18,688 bases of DNA, from NCBI GenBank assembly GCA_964512485.1, contig CAZEHJ010000070.1, positions 1-18,688 of the forward strand, given 5' to 3'. Below the pieces are notes generated by a model, which was not told where the DNA came from, ran no database searches, and saw only the letters and a list, made by a program, of their open reading frames with translations. Both the position numbers and the translations under genes were made by a program. The stretch is from CAZEHJ01 sp964512485. GTDB taxonomy: Bacteria > Bacteroidota > Rhodothermia > Rhodothermales > UBA10348. Positions within the stretch are counted from its first letter, which is position 1. Each line of letters begins with the position of its first letter. Of this stretch, positions 1-8,700 are shown in pieces.

Positions 1-2
1 TC

Positions 3-1766
3 GAAGTCCCGTTCGAGGTGTGGGATATCACAAATGACCGGCAGCTTCACGTCTCGTTCCGAGACCGCCGTGGCGATGGGGAGTTCAATCTCATAGAAAG
101 GGACGAGGCCAATCTAGGACGCGAGTACGTCCTGATTTCGGCCAGGCCATACGACGAATCGTCACCAGACCCTGAGATAGCGGTTGACGGCGGAGTGGTT
201 ACGCAACTGGCCTATTTCTTCTGGCCGATGCTCACTGCCGGTGGGACCTGGGACCCGTCAGATCTTCCCGAGTCAACTCTGCGACTCAATTTTCTGGATG
301 TCCTCGCCCAGACCAGAAACACGTCACTGATCGCATCGGGCGTTCATGTGGATCAGCACACCATGGAATATTTCCCGACCGGCAACGAAGGGGAAGAATT
401 CCAACTGGTGGCGGGAAACGACGGAGGGGTGTTCTACTCGGGTGACGGAGGCTCGAACTGGAACGGAAGATTTCGAGGCTACAACACGACCCAGTTTTAC
501 GGAGTCGACAAGAAACCCGGTGCTGACATCTATCTCGGTGGCACGCAGGACAATGGCTCATGGCGCTCTCTTGGCAGTCCTACGGCTGAATCCGCCTGGC
601 AGAATGCAGGTGGTGGTGACGGGTTTGACGTGATCTGGCACAAACAAAATCCTTCGCAAGTCATCACGACCTCCCAGTACACCAGTATCAGGCGCTCCCT
701 CAATGGGGGTGCCAGTTTCAGCACTTCACTGCTGGGGCTGGGCGATACTGGTCAGGACTGCGCTTGCGCACAATTCATCACCAGCCTCTCACACAATCGG
801 TTCAATTCAAACGAGGTATATACGCTCGGCAAAACCGGTGTCTGGAAAAGCCGCAACTTTGCAGGATCCTGGGAATCGCGACCCATACCCATCGAAGATT
901 GGGGATATAACGGAAGTGGCCGCGTTCACGTGTCAAATGCAACCGGGAGCGTGGTGTGGGCTGGCTACGAAATGGATGTTGTCGCGGGAGGAAGCGACCA
1001 TGCCGGACATTTGCAGGTATCAACCGACCAGGGAGAGTCCTTTTCAGCGACGACCACTCCTGATTGGGCTCCGGGAAGAGTTTCGGGTATTTCCAGCAGC
1101 TTCGAGGACAGCGCGACCGTCTATGTCACATTCTCGTTTTTCGACAGAGCAAAACTGATCCGCAGCAGGGACATGGGCCAGACCTGGGAAGATCTGTCTG
1201 GTTTTCGCTCCGGTTCGTCGGGTGTGATCAGCGACAACGGATTCCCAGACGTACCGACCTATGATGTGATCGATTTCCCCGGGACTCCTGTACTCTGGGC
1301 GGCGACGGAAATTGGTCTCATGGAATCGTTGAATGACGGTGAAACGTGGCATGTCGCTGACAACGGCCTTCCGGCCGTGTCGATGTGGCAGATGCGTTTG
1401 ATCGACGAGCAGGTGGTCGTCGCCACGCACGGACGAGGTATCTGGTCGCTGCCGCTTTCGGCGGTACCGGTTGACATCGACCTGTCAGACGACATCATTC
1501 CATCTGAATTCGCTCTGAACAGCGTTTATCCGAATCCTCTTCGCAGCACGGGCACCCTGGAATGGACTGCGGATCGCGCCGGCCGGGCCAGCATCGAGTT
1601 GTTTGATGTTCAAGGCAGAAGCGTTTCGACCGTTTTTGAGGGGTTTGTCACGGCCGGCGCACATCAACACACGCTGAACACAGAAAGCCTGGCTTCTGGT
1701 GTCTACTTCGCGAAAATCGTCACCGAATCGGGTATCAGGACGCGTTCTTTCGTGCGAGCCAGATAA
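3..1766 (+). CDS. Secreted BNR/Asp-box beta-propeller protein with T9SS sorting domain (5' partial)
   Basis: The frame is open to the left edge, reading E-V-P-F-E-V-W-D before the first possible start (GTG at 18), so the N-terminus lies outside the window and 587 residues are visible. Six Asp-box-like motifs of the type S-x-D/N-x-G-x-x-W/F recur: SGDGGSNW (from 438), SLNGGASF, SRNFAGSW, STDQGESF, SRDMGQTW and SLNDGETW. They are typical of sortilin/Vps10-like and sialidase-type beta-propellers. The last 80 or so residues form a T9SS type A sorting domain: VYPNP, a beta-sandwich with FDVQGR, then SLASGVYFAKI and a basic tail. By family knowledge this means export through the outer membrane and surface anchoring or release. 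No catalytic residues can be assigned, so the substrate is unknown. The next gene follows after about 100 bp on the same strand, with no clear terminator between. Confidence 0.85.
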   Translation, partial: EVPFEVWDITNDRQLHVSFRDRRGDGEFNLIERDEANLGREYVLISARPYDESSPDPEIAVDGGVVTQLAYFFWPMLTAGGTWDPSDLPESTLRLNFLDVLAQTRNTSLIASGVHVDQHTMEYFPTGNEGEEFQLVAGNDGGVFYSGDGGSNWNGRFRGYNTTQFYGVDKKPGADIYLGGTQDNGSWRSLGSPTAESAWQNAGGGDGFDVIWHKQNPSQVITTSQYTSIRRSLNGGASFSTSLLGLGDTGQDCACAQFITSLSHNRFNSNEVYTLGKTGVWKSRNFAGSWESRPIPIEDWGYNGSGRVHVSNATGSVVWAGYEMDVVAGGSDHAGHLQVSTDQGESFSATTTPDWAPGRVSGISSSFEDSATVYVTFSFFDRAKLIRSRDMGQTWEDLSGFRSGSSGVISDNGFPDVPTYDVIDFPGTPVLWAATEIGLMESLNDGETWHVADNGLPAVSMWQMRLIDEQVVVATHGRGIWSLPLSAVPVDIDLSDDIIPSEFALNSVYPNPLRSTGTLEWTADRAGRASIELFDVQGRSVSTVFEGFVTAGAHQHTLNTESLASGVYFAKIVTESGIRTRSFVRAR

Positions 1767-1851
1767 CGCTAAATTTCTGTTTTCTGACGTATAGAACAGT
1801 GGACGACAAACCGCCTTTCTTATCGTCCTTCTGATTGAAGAGGGAGCTTCA

Positions 1852-1869
1852 ATGCTCTCCGTGATATAA
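1852..1869 (+). other. Five-codon mini-ORF (MLSVI) abutting the next start codon
   Basis: An ATG at 1852 lies 6 nt after GGGAG (1842-1846), the only good Shine-Dalgarno in this intergenic stretch. It reads MLSVI and stops at TAA (1867-1869), immediately before the ATG of the CBM-like gene at 1870 (TAAATG). The main start has no Shine-Dalgarno of its own at normal spacing. This suggests termination-reinitiation coupling, but chance is possible because the reading is so short. Confidence 0.3.
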
Positions 1870-3708
1870 ATGCGCCGATTCTGGGCTGTATTCGCTCTTT
1901 TGCTGTTCTTTGGCCTGCGCTCTCAAGCGCAGGATGTACGTGTTGTATACAACGTCGAGAGTGTATATAACGGGCAGTACACCTCACACGTCATGATTAC
2001 CAACATGACGGATCACGATCTGACGGATTGGAAAATGACGTTCCTGTTTGATCAGGAAATCACCAATATTGAGCATGTCTGGTCCAATTCTGACGTTGCC
2101 GGATCGTACGAGGTAAGAGGCCAGGGATGGACGCGAACGATAAAACCCGGCGAAATCGCCTGGTTTACAATTACCGGTATCGCCTACGATCCGGAAACGC
2201 CCGAAACGCCGCGAAATTGCTTTTTTAATGATGTCGGCTGCTCGGTCGTCATCCACCCAGAGTCTCAACAAGAGTTCGCTCAGGCCCACGAAATGATTGT
2301 TTCTGCGTGGATCGAGGAGTACGATTTTACTACCTATCGCGGCTTTTTTGTTGTGCAGAACCCTACCGAGTACGAGTTTCCTGCGCCTTGGAGGCTACAA
2401 TTCTCGACTCCGTCGCAGATGATGGACATCGAAAATGTCAATTGGAGGCGATCCGGGACTGAATACGAAGTTGAGGGACATGGCGGGACCGATCTGGTGC
2501 GCGCCAATGACTTTGTTCTGATCCCCTTTCGTGGGGTGCATACAGGTCTTATTCCGCAGCTCCCTTCCAATTGCAGGCTGAACGGAACCGCCTGCTCATT
2601 TCAGCCACCGGACAGACTGGTGGATACCCCTCGGCTCGAGGTCAAAATTGTGATGGCTGAGCTTTCAGACACGGAGTGGGAGGGTTATATCAAAATTGAC
2701 AACCCTACGCAGAACGAACTCCGTGGTTGGGTCCTGCGCTTTGGAACGGAAAACTTCCTCTCTGAAGCCGAAGGCATGATCGTTGAACGGGCAGAAGGCA
2801 TCGTGACTATTCGCCCTGAATTTGGACGAGGTCGGATTTTACAAGAAAGTGATTATGTGTTCGCCATCCGCGGATTTTGGAGCGACAGCCTCAAGGCTCC
2901 GCAAGGCTGTACCCTCAATTCTGTGCCCTGCCGGCTCAAGTTCCAGATTCAACAGGATGTTGACGAAGATGATGATGGGGGTGGGGATTCTGGTTCGACA
3001 GGCGGTGGCGACGACACCGGAGGAACAGGAGGAGACCCCACCGTCACCTGTGACAGTCCGGGAACCGGAGTGCCACAATTGCCCGTCATCGATTTCAGAT
3101 TCCTCAGACCTCTGTCGCCTTATGTTGGGTTCATTGATATGACCAACACAGGGCCTGGTGTCATCAAGGGATGGGCATTGGAATTCAAGTTGGTTGACGG
3201 TATGACCGTAGACGACATTTGGCCAGCAGAGTGGGAGTTCATCGGCGGAAACTATCGTGTTACTTCCGTGGATGAAAATCACTGTATTCTTCCAGGCGAG
3301 ACCAAGAGAATAAGTATTCGAGGTACCCACGATGGTAGATTTGGAGAACCCATCGGTTGTAATTTTGGCGGCAACATCTGCGTTTTCCAGAAGATCTCTT
3401 CTGTGGGTACCGAAGAGGATGATGTTTATCTCCCCGAGGACAGCGCCTCATTGCATCCCGCTTATCCCAACCCGTTCAACCCCCAGTCGCGAATTTCATT
3501 CGATGTACCGGTGACCCAGTCAGTCCGGGTTGAATTGTGGGACGCCCTTGGCAGAAAGCGACGGCTTCTCTACGACGGCTATGCGCAAGCGGGCATCTCG
3601 CACGGCGTGCAGATTGATGGATCTTCACTGGCATCGGGCATGTATTTCGTTCGCCTCGTTCCTGAAAACGGAATCGTTCAGACCCAGACGATAATTCTAC
3701 AGAAGTAG
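1870..3708 (+). CDS. Secreted protein with four CBM2-like modules and T9SS sorting domain
   Basis: 612 residues. A signal peptide (1-20, cleavage SQA|QD) is followed by modules at about 22-126, 138-244, 255-356 and 404-506. Each has the layout of bacterial cellulose-binding (CBM2-like) modules: an 'I/V-x-N-x-T/P' strand, a 'W-x-L/M-x-F' strand, and a 'pG-x...F-x-I-x-G' strand. Each ends with a C-x6-C pair (C117/C124, C235/C242, C347/C354, C497/C504), probably a small disulphide loop. An Asp/Gly/Ser/Thr linker (363-390) separates modules 3 and 4. Residues about 525-612 are a T9SS sorting domain with YPNPFNP, LWDALGR and SLASGMYFVRL. There is no catalytic domain, so this is likely a surface carbohydrate-binding or adhesive protein. 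ATG 1870 was chosen because it directly precedes the signal peptide and an in-frame TAA lies just upstream. Ligand and exact CBM family are not proven. Confidence 0.82.
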   Translation: MRRFWAVFALLLFFGLRSQAQDVRVVYNVESVYNGQYTSHVMITNMTDHDLTDWKMTFLFDQEITNIEHVWSNSDVAGSYEVRGQGWTRTIKPGEIAWFTITGIAYDPETPETPRNCFFNDVGCSVVIHPESQQEFAQAHEMIVSAWIEEYDFTTYRGFFVVQNPTEYEFPAPWRLQFSTPSQMMDIENVNWRRSGTEYEVEGHGGTDLVRANDFVLIPFRGVHTGLIPQLPSNCRLNGTACSFQPPDRLVDTPRLEVKIVMAELSDTEWEGYIKIDNPTQNELRGWVLRFGTENFLSEAEGMIVERAEGIVTIRPEFGRGRILQESDYVFAIRGFWSDSLKAPQGCTLNSVPCRLKFQIQQDVDEDDDGGGDSGSTGGGDDTGGTGGDPTVTCDSPGTGVPQLPVIDFRFLRPLSPYVGFIDMTNTGPGVIKGWALEFKLVDGMTVDDIWPAEWEFIGGNYRVTSVDENHCILPGETKRISIRGTHDGRFGEPIGCNFGGNICVFQKISSVGTEEDDVYLPEDSASLHPAYPNPFNPQSRISFDVPVTQSVRVELWDALGRKRRLLYDGYAQAGISHGVQIDGSSLASGMYFVRLVPENGIVQTQTIILQK

Positions 3709-3917
3709 CCCTTCTGGAGCTTTCGACCTGATCGAATCCGACCCGGTCTGCGTATCACCCCTCAGTTCCGTACGCCGAACTTCGTAGTTTAATTCGAAGG
3801 ATCACGTATACATCTGATTAAGTCTTTTGCCGACTACCAAATCAGGGTTTTTCCCCGTATATGAATAGTGTAGATGTTGTCCCTCAGGCAGCGACACTTA
3901 TATCCTTACTGCTATTC

Positions 3918-4484
3918 ATGCGTGCTCTCTTCCTCGTCCTTGTTTTCGGCCTTACGGTTGCCCTATTCCCCTCTCGGGGATATGCGCAAGTATCAGGCTC
4001 GCATACGGTTACCATCCGAATCGATCCTATTTCAGTGATTGCTGTTTCGGGTGATCCGATGCCCCTGATGATCGACAAGGCGAGCGATGAAGACGAAGCC
4101 AGCGCAATCGATGAGTCGTCATTTTACAACCTGACGACAAACATGCCGGACGTGGAGATCTGGGCAGAGCTGGACTTTGCTATGCCGGAAGGAGTTGACC
4201 TCTGGCTGACCGCAGAATCTGCGCTCGGCGCAAGCACCGGAAAGGTTCAACTCGATGGCTCCGGTCGTGACGAGCGCTTGATCACACGAATTGATCGCGG
4301 TCTCGAAAACGGTCGGTCTCTGCGGTATGAGCTCTTCGCTGGAGCAGGGATCGGCGAAATTCCTTTTCAGAGTCGGCTGATCACACTGTCGATCAATGAT
4401 CCGGCCACCGGCGCTCGGCAACAGGTCACACAGACCGTGTCGTTTGGTGTGACGCTTCCCGCAACTGCGGAAGAAACCAACTGA
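3918..4484 (+). CDS. Small secreted beta-sandwich protein, possible surface-fibre subunit
   Basis: 188 residues from the ATG at 3918. An in-frame ATG at 3861 would add 19 residues ahead of a complete signal peptide (MRALFLVLVF... GYA|QV), so the inner start is preferred. The mature part is rich in beta strands: HTVTIRIDPISVIAVSG, YNLTTN, IWAELDFAMPEGVDLWL, then SLRYELFAGAGIGEIP and RLITLSIND. The second half resembles, by eye, the small protein encoded at 9553-10056, which has LIVNI, G-rich turn, RIRYVAKAGI and TVTFTITDQ. I do not recognise a named family. The closest general comparison is the one-domain subunits (pilin or spore-coat-U-like) of surface assembly systems. The gene is convergent with the sigma factor gene, 26 bp from its end. 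No promoter or terminator is obvious in the roughly 200 bp upstream. Confidence 0.7.
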   Translation: MRALFLVLVFGLTVALFPSRGYAQVSGSHTVTIRIDPISVIAVSGDPMPLMIDKASDEDEASAIDESSFYNLTTNMPDVEIWAELDFAMPEGVDLWLTAESALGASTGKVQLDGSGRDERLITRIDRGLENGRSLRYELFAGAGIGEIPFQSRLITLSINDPATGARQQVTQTVSFGVTLPATAEETN

Positions 4485-4510
4485 TCGGCATCTGAGTATT
4501 TTCCCAGGAA

Positions 4511-5281
4511 TCAGGCTGCACGCCTGAGGCCTTCGTCCACCACTTCCGCCAGTCTCGTCAGCGCCGTGCGTCTCAGTTGAGATACCCGCGCCTCAGACAC
4601 ACCGATGATGCTGCCTATTTCGCCGAGGGTCATATCCTCTCCGAAATAGAGTTCCAGGACAAGGCGATCTCTTTCGGCAAGCTCTTCACTTACCTCTTCG
4701 AGGTGAACACGTACGTCGTCCCATTCCATTTCGTCAAAGTGCTCGGCCCCGTGTTGATCTGCCAACACATCGATGAGCTGATGACCTTCTTCTTCATCTC
4801 CTTTCGGGTCGAACAGATACACAACACGACGTCTCAACACATCTTGCTGGATATTTCGGTAGTCCGAAACCGAGATCTCCATGGACTCGGCTATGGATGA
4901 TTCATCCGGAGCCGTGCCGTGAGCCTGGGCCAGGCGGTCAAATGTCTCGCGTGCGGCAGCGACCTTCGCTCTTCTTCTCCGTGGAAGGGGATCCAGCCGA
5001 CGTAGAAAGTCGATGATCCCCCCACGAATTCTGGGATAGGCGAACGTCACGAAGCGGGTTCCTGTGTCTGGTTTGAACATGTCCAGCGCCTGAAGTACTG
5101 CCATCACACCTACGTGATAGAGTTCATCGGGCCTAGCGAGATCATCGCCTGGACGGGTTATTCGGGAAATAATTGACCGGATCACGGGCTCTGTCGCAAA
5201 AACAACGTTGTCCCGATTCTCCTGAGTCTGATTTTTCTTGTAGGCCTGAGCGCATCGCTCGGCACCGTGTTTATCTGACAT
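4511..5281 (-). CDS. RNA polymerase sigma factor, FliA/WhiG (sigma-28-like) type
   Basis: 256 residues from the ATG at 5281. A GTG at 5335 would give 274 but lies only 9 nt from the promoter-like motif 5345-5360, and the added residues (MQPPVKVSGSALTRPCHP) are not sigma-like. Region 2 is clear: ELYHVGVMAVLQALD, then FVTFAYPRIRGGIIDFLR, which is the FliA/WhiG form of the -10 recognition helix, followed by DPLPRRRRAKV. Region 3 holds SIAESMEISVSDY. Region 4 is the helix-turn-helix TLGEIGSIIGVSEARVSQLR near the C-terminus. The protein would direct RNA polymerase to an alternative promoter set. FliA members usually serve flagellar genes, and none is seen here; WhiG/SigF-like members serve other programmes. 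It lies beside a possible surface-fibre operon. No anti-sigma factor can be recognised next to it. Confidence 0.88.
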   Translation of the reverse strand: MSDKHGAERCAQAYKKNQTQENRDNVVFATEPVIRSIISRITRPGDDLARPDELYHVGVMAVLQALDMFKPDTGTRFVTFAYPRIRGGIIDFLRRLDPLPRRRRAKVAAARETFDRLAQAHGTAPDESSIAESMEISVSDYRNIQQDVLRRRVVYLFDPKGDEEEGHQLIDVLADQHGAEHFDEMEWDDVRVHLEEVSEELAERDRLVLELYFGEDMTLGEIGSIIGVSEARVSQLRRTALTRLAEVVDEGLRRAA

Positions 5282-5344
5282 CGGATGACATGGTCTGGTG
5301 AGTGCGCTGCCAGACACCTTGACTGGCGGCTGCACCCATCAGAT

Positions 5345-5360
5345 ATCAAGTCATATGCCG
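5345..5360 (-). promoter_or_regulatory. Sigma-54-like promoter motif upstream of the sigma factor gene
   Basis: Read on the - strand this is CGGCATATGACTTGAT, which matches two other sites in the window (10107-10122 and 10526-10541) as yGGCAyAyGnyTTGAw. It has the GG-N10-G spacing of -24/-12 promoters but TTGA in place of TTGC. It ends 63 nt before the ATG at 5281. Confidence 0.45.
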
Positions 5361-5437
5361 CTAAGCCCTCTGTTTGACTTCCGCTTGTAAACGGGCATCA
5401 TAAACACCGTTATTGGGTTGTTTTGGGCGTTTTTGTT

Positions 5438-5469
5438 CAAATAAAAGGGCGGCCCCGCAGGGGCCGCCC
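5438..5469 (-). terminator. Rho-independent terminator for the usher-like operon
   Basis: A perfect 10-bp GC-only stem (arms 5447-5456 and 5460-5469) closes on a 3-nt loop. On the - strand it is followed directly by TTTTATTTG, so it terminates transcription from the operon that ends at 5705. On the + strand no T-run follows. Confidence 0.88.
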
Positions 5470-5531
5470 AACACCGGAAAAAGAAAAGTGTTATGCCAGC
5501 GAAACAGTGACGAGGCGGAGATAAAACACCT

Positions 5532-5575
5532 TGTCGTCGGCGCTACGATTTCCTGTTCAGCTATCTGTCGTCGGC
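5532..5575. repeat. 44-bp direct repeat, copy 1 (left edge of gap)
   Basis: Begins TGTCGTCGGCGCTACG and ends with a second TGTCGTCGGC, so the 44 bp equals one 34-bp unit plus the first 10 bp of the next. It is identical to 5676-5719. The Ns start immediately afterwards. Confidence 0.85.
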
Positions 5576-5675
5576 NNNNNNNNNNNNNNNNNNNNNNNNN
5601 NNNNNNNNNNNNNNNNNNNNNNNNNNNNNNNNNNNNNNNNNNNNNNNNNNNNNNNNNNNNNNNNNNNNNNNNNNN
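5576..5675. other. Assembly gap (100 N)
   Basis: Exactly 100 Ns between two identical 44-bp sequences. The true content may be further 34-bp tandem units, or nothing at all if the two contigs simply overlap. Confidence 0.97.
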
Positions 5676-5719
5676 TGTCGTCGGCGCTACGATTTCCTGT
5701 TCAGCTATCTGTCGTCGGC
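5676..5719. repeat. 44-bp direct repeat, copy 2 (right edge of gap)
   Basis: Identical to 5532-5575. It overlaps the last five codons and the TAG stop (5705-5707) of the usher-like gene. The 34-bp period is not a multiple of three, so an array would lie mostly after the stop. Confidence 0.85.
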
Positions 5720-8700
5720 CCTGTACCTGTTCAATGCTGCCGTTTCTTCGGCTGTGAGCGGTCCCTGTTTCGGAATGACGAGAGCTTGCCCTCGCTGAAG
5801 AACGTTCGGGTTTGGAATGGCATTTTGGTTGGCCTTCCAGATTCTTATCCAGTGACTGGAAGAACCATAGAAGGCCTCGGCCAGAATTGAAAGAGTTTCC
5901 CCGGCGGCGACGACGTGAAGCTTCTGTCCTTTCGGTTCCAGCGCGTCTGGCTGCCCTAGCTGTTCCTCGTCATTCGGCGCCTCGGCATCTGCCTGCCGAG
6001 GCGCACCGAGACTGATGGCTTTACCCAGCAAGACACCACCCGGAGAAACAATCTTGATTTCGCGAATCTTCGGAATCAGTGTGAGTTCGACCAACTCATC
6101 TTCTACTGGGTCAATCTGCACCTGCGCTGTATCGGGGCGCGTTTCATATCCGGCCGGCAGGGAAGAGCCGACTATAAATACCCGCCATTGGCCCGGCACG
6201 AGATCTGAGAAACGAGCAGTACCATCGCGGTCCGTCAGTCTTCGCATTCGTGTTTCAGAACCGCGAATCTCGACTATGAGTCCTGCAACGGCATTGGCAT
6301 CCAATTCCTTGCTCAGGGCCGAATCTCGATTCTGGGACTGTCCTTCTTCTTTTGCGACCTTGACCTCAAGCCTGCCACTGCGCACGATCCCGATTACGAG
6401 TGGACCCTCGGTAGCGCTTTGTGCTGAGACAAGCATCGGAAACGTGTCCACAGGTCGGCGCTCGAAGCCGATGGACTGGCGGTCGATACTCAGGTACGCT
6501 GCCGGATTCGATCCCATATCGAATTCAAACGAGCCATCTTCCTGTGTCGCGGCCGTTTCAGTATCCAGCAAAACGACCACGTCAGACAACGGAAGCCCCG
6601 TCTCGATATCGACCACCCGCCCTTTCAACTTCGGTGCTTCGTTCCTTCCGGATCCAGGAGCGGGGACATACAGGGGAATGGAATACGTAAATCCGACTGT
6701 GCCGCTGCGAATGGAAGAATCGAAATCGGTCTGGGCCATTCTCGCCCTGAGGGTGACCTCATGCATGAATGGAAATCGGTGAACTATCCGGGCATCGGCC
6801 AACGTGAACTCCTGATTGGAAAATGTCAGATCCTTGCTCCGAAATATCCCAACGTTGACACGCGTTCTGGCTCCGGTGTCCCACCCCGCATTGAATCCCA
6901 GGGTCATCCTCTCCTGCGGAACAGGATTGTAAAAAGTTGGCCCGTCCGTATAGGACCCAGACATATTGAACGAGAATCCACCGCGGGTGGCGAAGACTGA
7001 CGCACTTCCCCGTCTATTCGAATCCAGCTTCGGAGAAATCGGGTCTCGTGTTTGACCGGCTGCGAGAGTAGCGTTGAGACCGAACCGACGCCGGTTCAGG
7101 CCAATTCTTCCTTCAACACCATTTTCCTTCCTGTTCTGGCGTGAAAGAGTGTTTTCATTGAACTGGCCAACGCCGGCAACCGAAATGAATAGGCGGCTTC
7201 TGTCTCCGGAATGGATCAGCGTGAACCCTGCACGCCCCGAGCCTATGGTCTGCGTGGCAATCGATCCATCGGACAGATCGTAGTGACGACGGCGCCCCCT
7301 GGCTTGCGCCTCAACTCTCAGCCAGTCGCTCAGAGAGACAACGACTGCAGACGACGCGCCTTCGGTATTCTGGATCGACCCAAGAAAACTGTTGTCGGCC
7401 TTTTCGGCCTGAAAAGAGAATGAGGATTGGCCCCATGAAGTGTTTGCGCGCACCTGCATGGCGTCGCCTCTTTGGCCCCCAAACCACCCGATGGCATATT
7501 CTGCACGCATGAACGATGAGCCCGGTTCGGACTGGGCGGCAATGGAGATGGCTTCACCTTCTTCGAAGTCCCGTTTTACGATGGCGTTCGCCTCGATCCG
7601 AAACGAGGGGTTGACCCGGTAGTGAATGAATGCCGCAGCCTGATCACCTTTCGGAAATACTCGTCTGCTTCGCTGTGCCCAAGCGCCGGCCGAATACGAC
7701 GTCCGTTGCACCTGTGCACCCGCCCCAAATCCCAGTGTGCCCGACTCAAGCAGCTCCGTCGATTCATAGGTATGGTCACCAAGCATCATCTCCCAATCAG
7801 TTGCCGTGATGCGGAAGGAGTAGCGGTCGGGAGCCGCAAAAACCGAAGTGTTTCGCACATCCGGGGTTCGAATCAAGGCTTCGTAGATGCGCCCATCCAC
7901 CACCGTCTCTTCGAGAGCCAACTCGAGCTGACCCGCCTTGTCGTCTTCTTCAACGGATCCGGTCATTGACACAGTAACGGGCAGCACTCCCTCGCGACTC
8001 AGGGACGCATTGCGTTTGCCCGGGAGTACATCGGTCACAAAAGAGAGCAGGACAGGAGGTGCGTTGCCTTCTGTGCCCGTATTGATTTCTACGACGAGCG
8101 AGTGGGCTAGAACCGATGTCGCGTCATCGCCAGTTCGAACAGACACCTCCACCTCTTCACTTTCGCCCGAATTCAAGCGAACGGTTCCGCTCGATTGTGT
8201 GACGGGATACCCAAGGGAACTACGTACCTGAATGGCCCATTCCCCAGGAGCATTTCCCGCGTTCACGATCGCCAGCGCCCCGTGGATGAGCGATCCGGCT
8301 CGAACGATTTTCTGACGACGTATCCATTCTGCCCGAATCCTCAGATCCTGTCTGACCCGCACGTTCAATCGAAAAGACACATCTGGAAGATCCTCAGCGG
8401 TGACGAGAACTGAATACATTCCGGCTGGGGCGTCACCGGGCACCTGAAAGGATATGAGTTCGTGAACCGTTTGCCCTTCATCTATTTGATGGTTTGGAGA
8501 AGGGATCAAGACCGACCAACCAGTTGGCAGGGTCGGGAGCAATCTTATAGTTTTCTTTCCGCCCGAGTTGACGCTTATCGAAACGAGCCGGGTACCCACA
8601 CCACCCGCGTCCACTACGATAGCCGTGCTGTCTCGTGCAACGAGCGACACGTCCTGGGCACTGGTCAGCTCGACACAGGCCGCGCACAGAAGCGATACAA

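Larger units (their letters stand above)
5282..5704. other. Non-coding stretch between sigma factor and usher-like gene, containing an assembly gap
   Basis: No convincing gene lies here. Open frames that cross the Ns are artefacts. It holds the motif upstream of the sigma gene (5345-5360), a strong - strand terminator (5438-5469), the direct repeat copies, and 100 Ns at 5576-5675, the usual placeholder for a gap of unknown length. About 85 bp (5361-5446) beyond the motif is AT-richer than its surroundings and could contain activator sites, but none is identified. Confidence 0.7.

Noticed and set aside
1799..1815. GG-N10-GC spacing (TGGACGACAAACCGC) upstream of the CBM-like gene
   Set aside because: Only the two dinucleotides match sigma-54; the flanking CA and TT positions do not, and such spacing is common by chance.
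2771..2786. Another GG-N10-GA match (GGCATGATCGTTGAA)
   Set aside because: It lies inside the CBM-like coding sequence and lacks the central AyG shared by the three upstream sites, so it is probably chance.
5532..5719. CRISPR array around the gap
   Set aside because: The second unit follows the first directly with no spacer, the repeat overlaps the end of a coding sequence, and no cas gene is present.
5413..5890. Open reading frames running through the Ns on the + strand
   Set aside because: They depend on translating the gap and on repeat sequence, and overlap the usher-like gene's 3' end and terminator.
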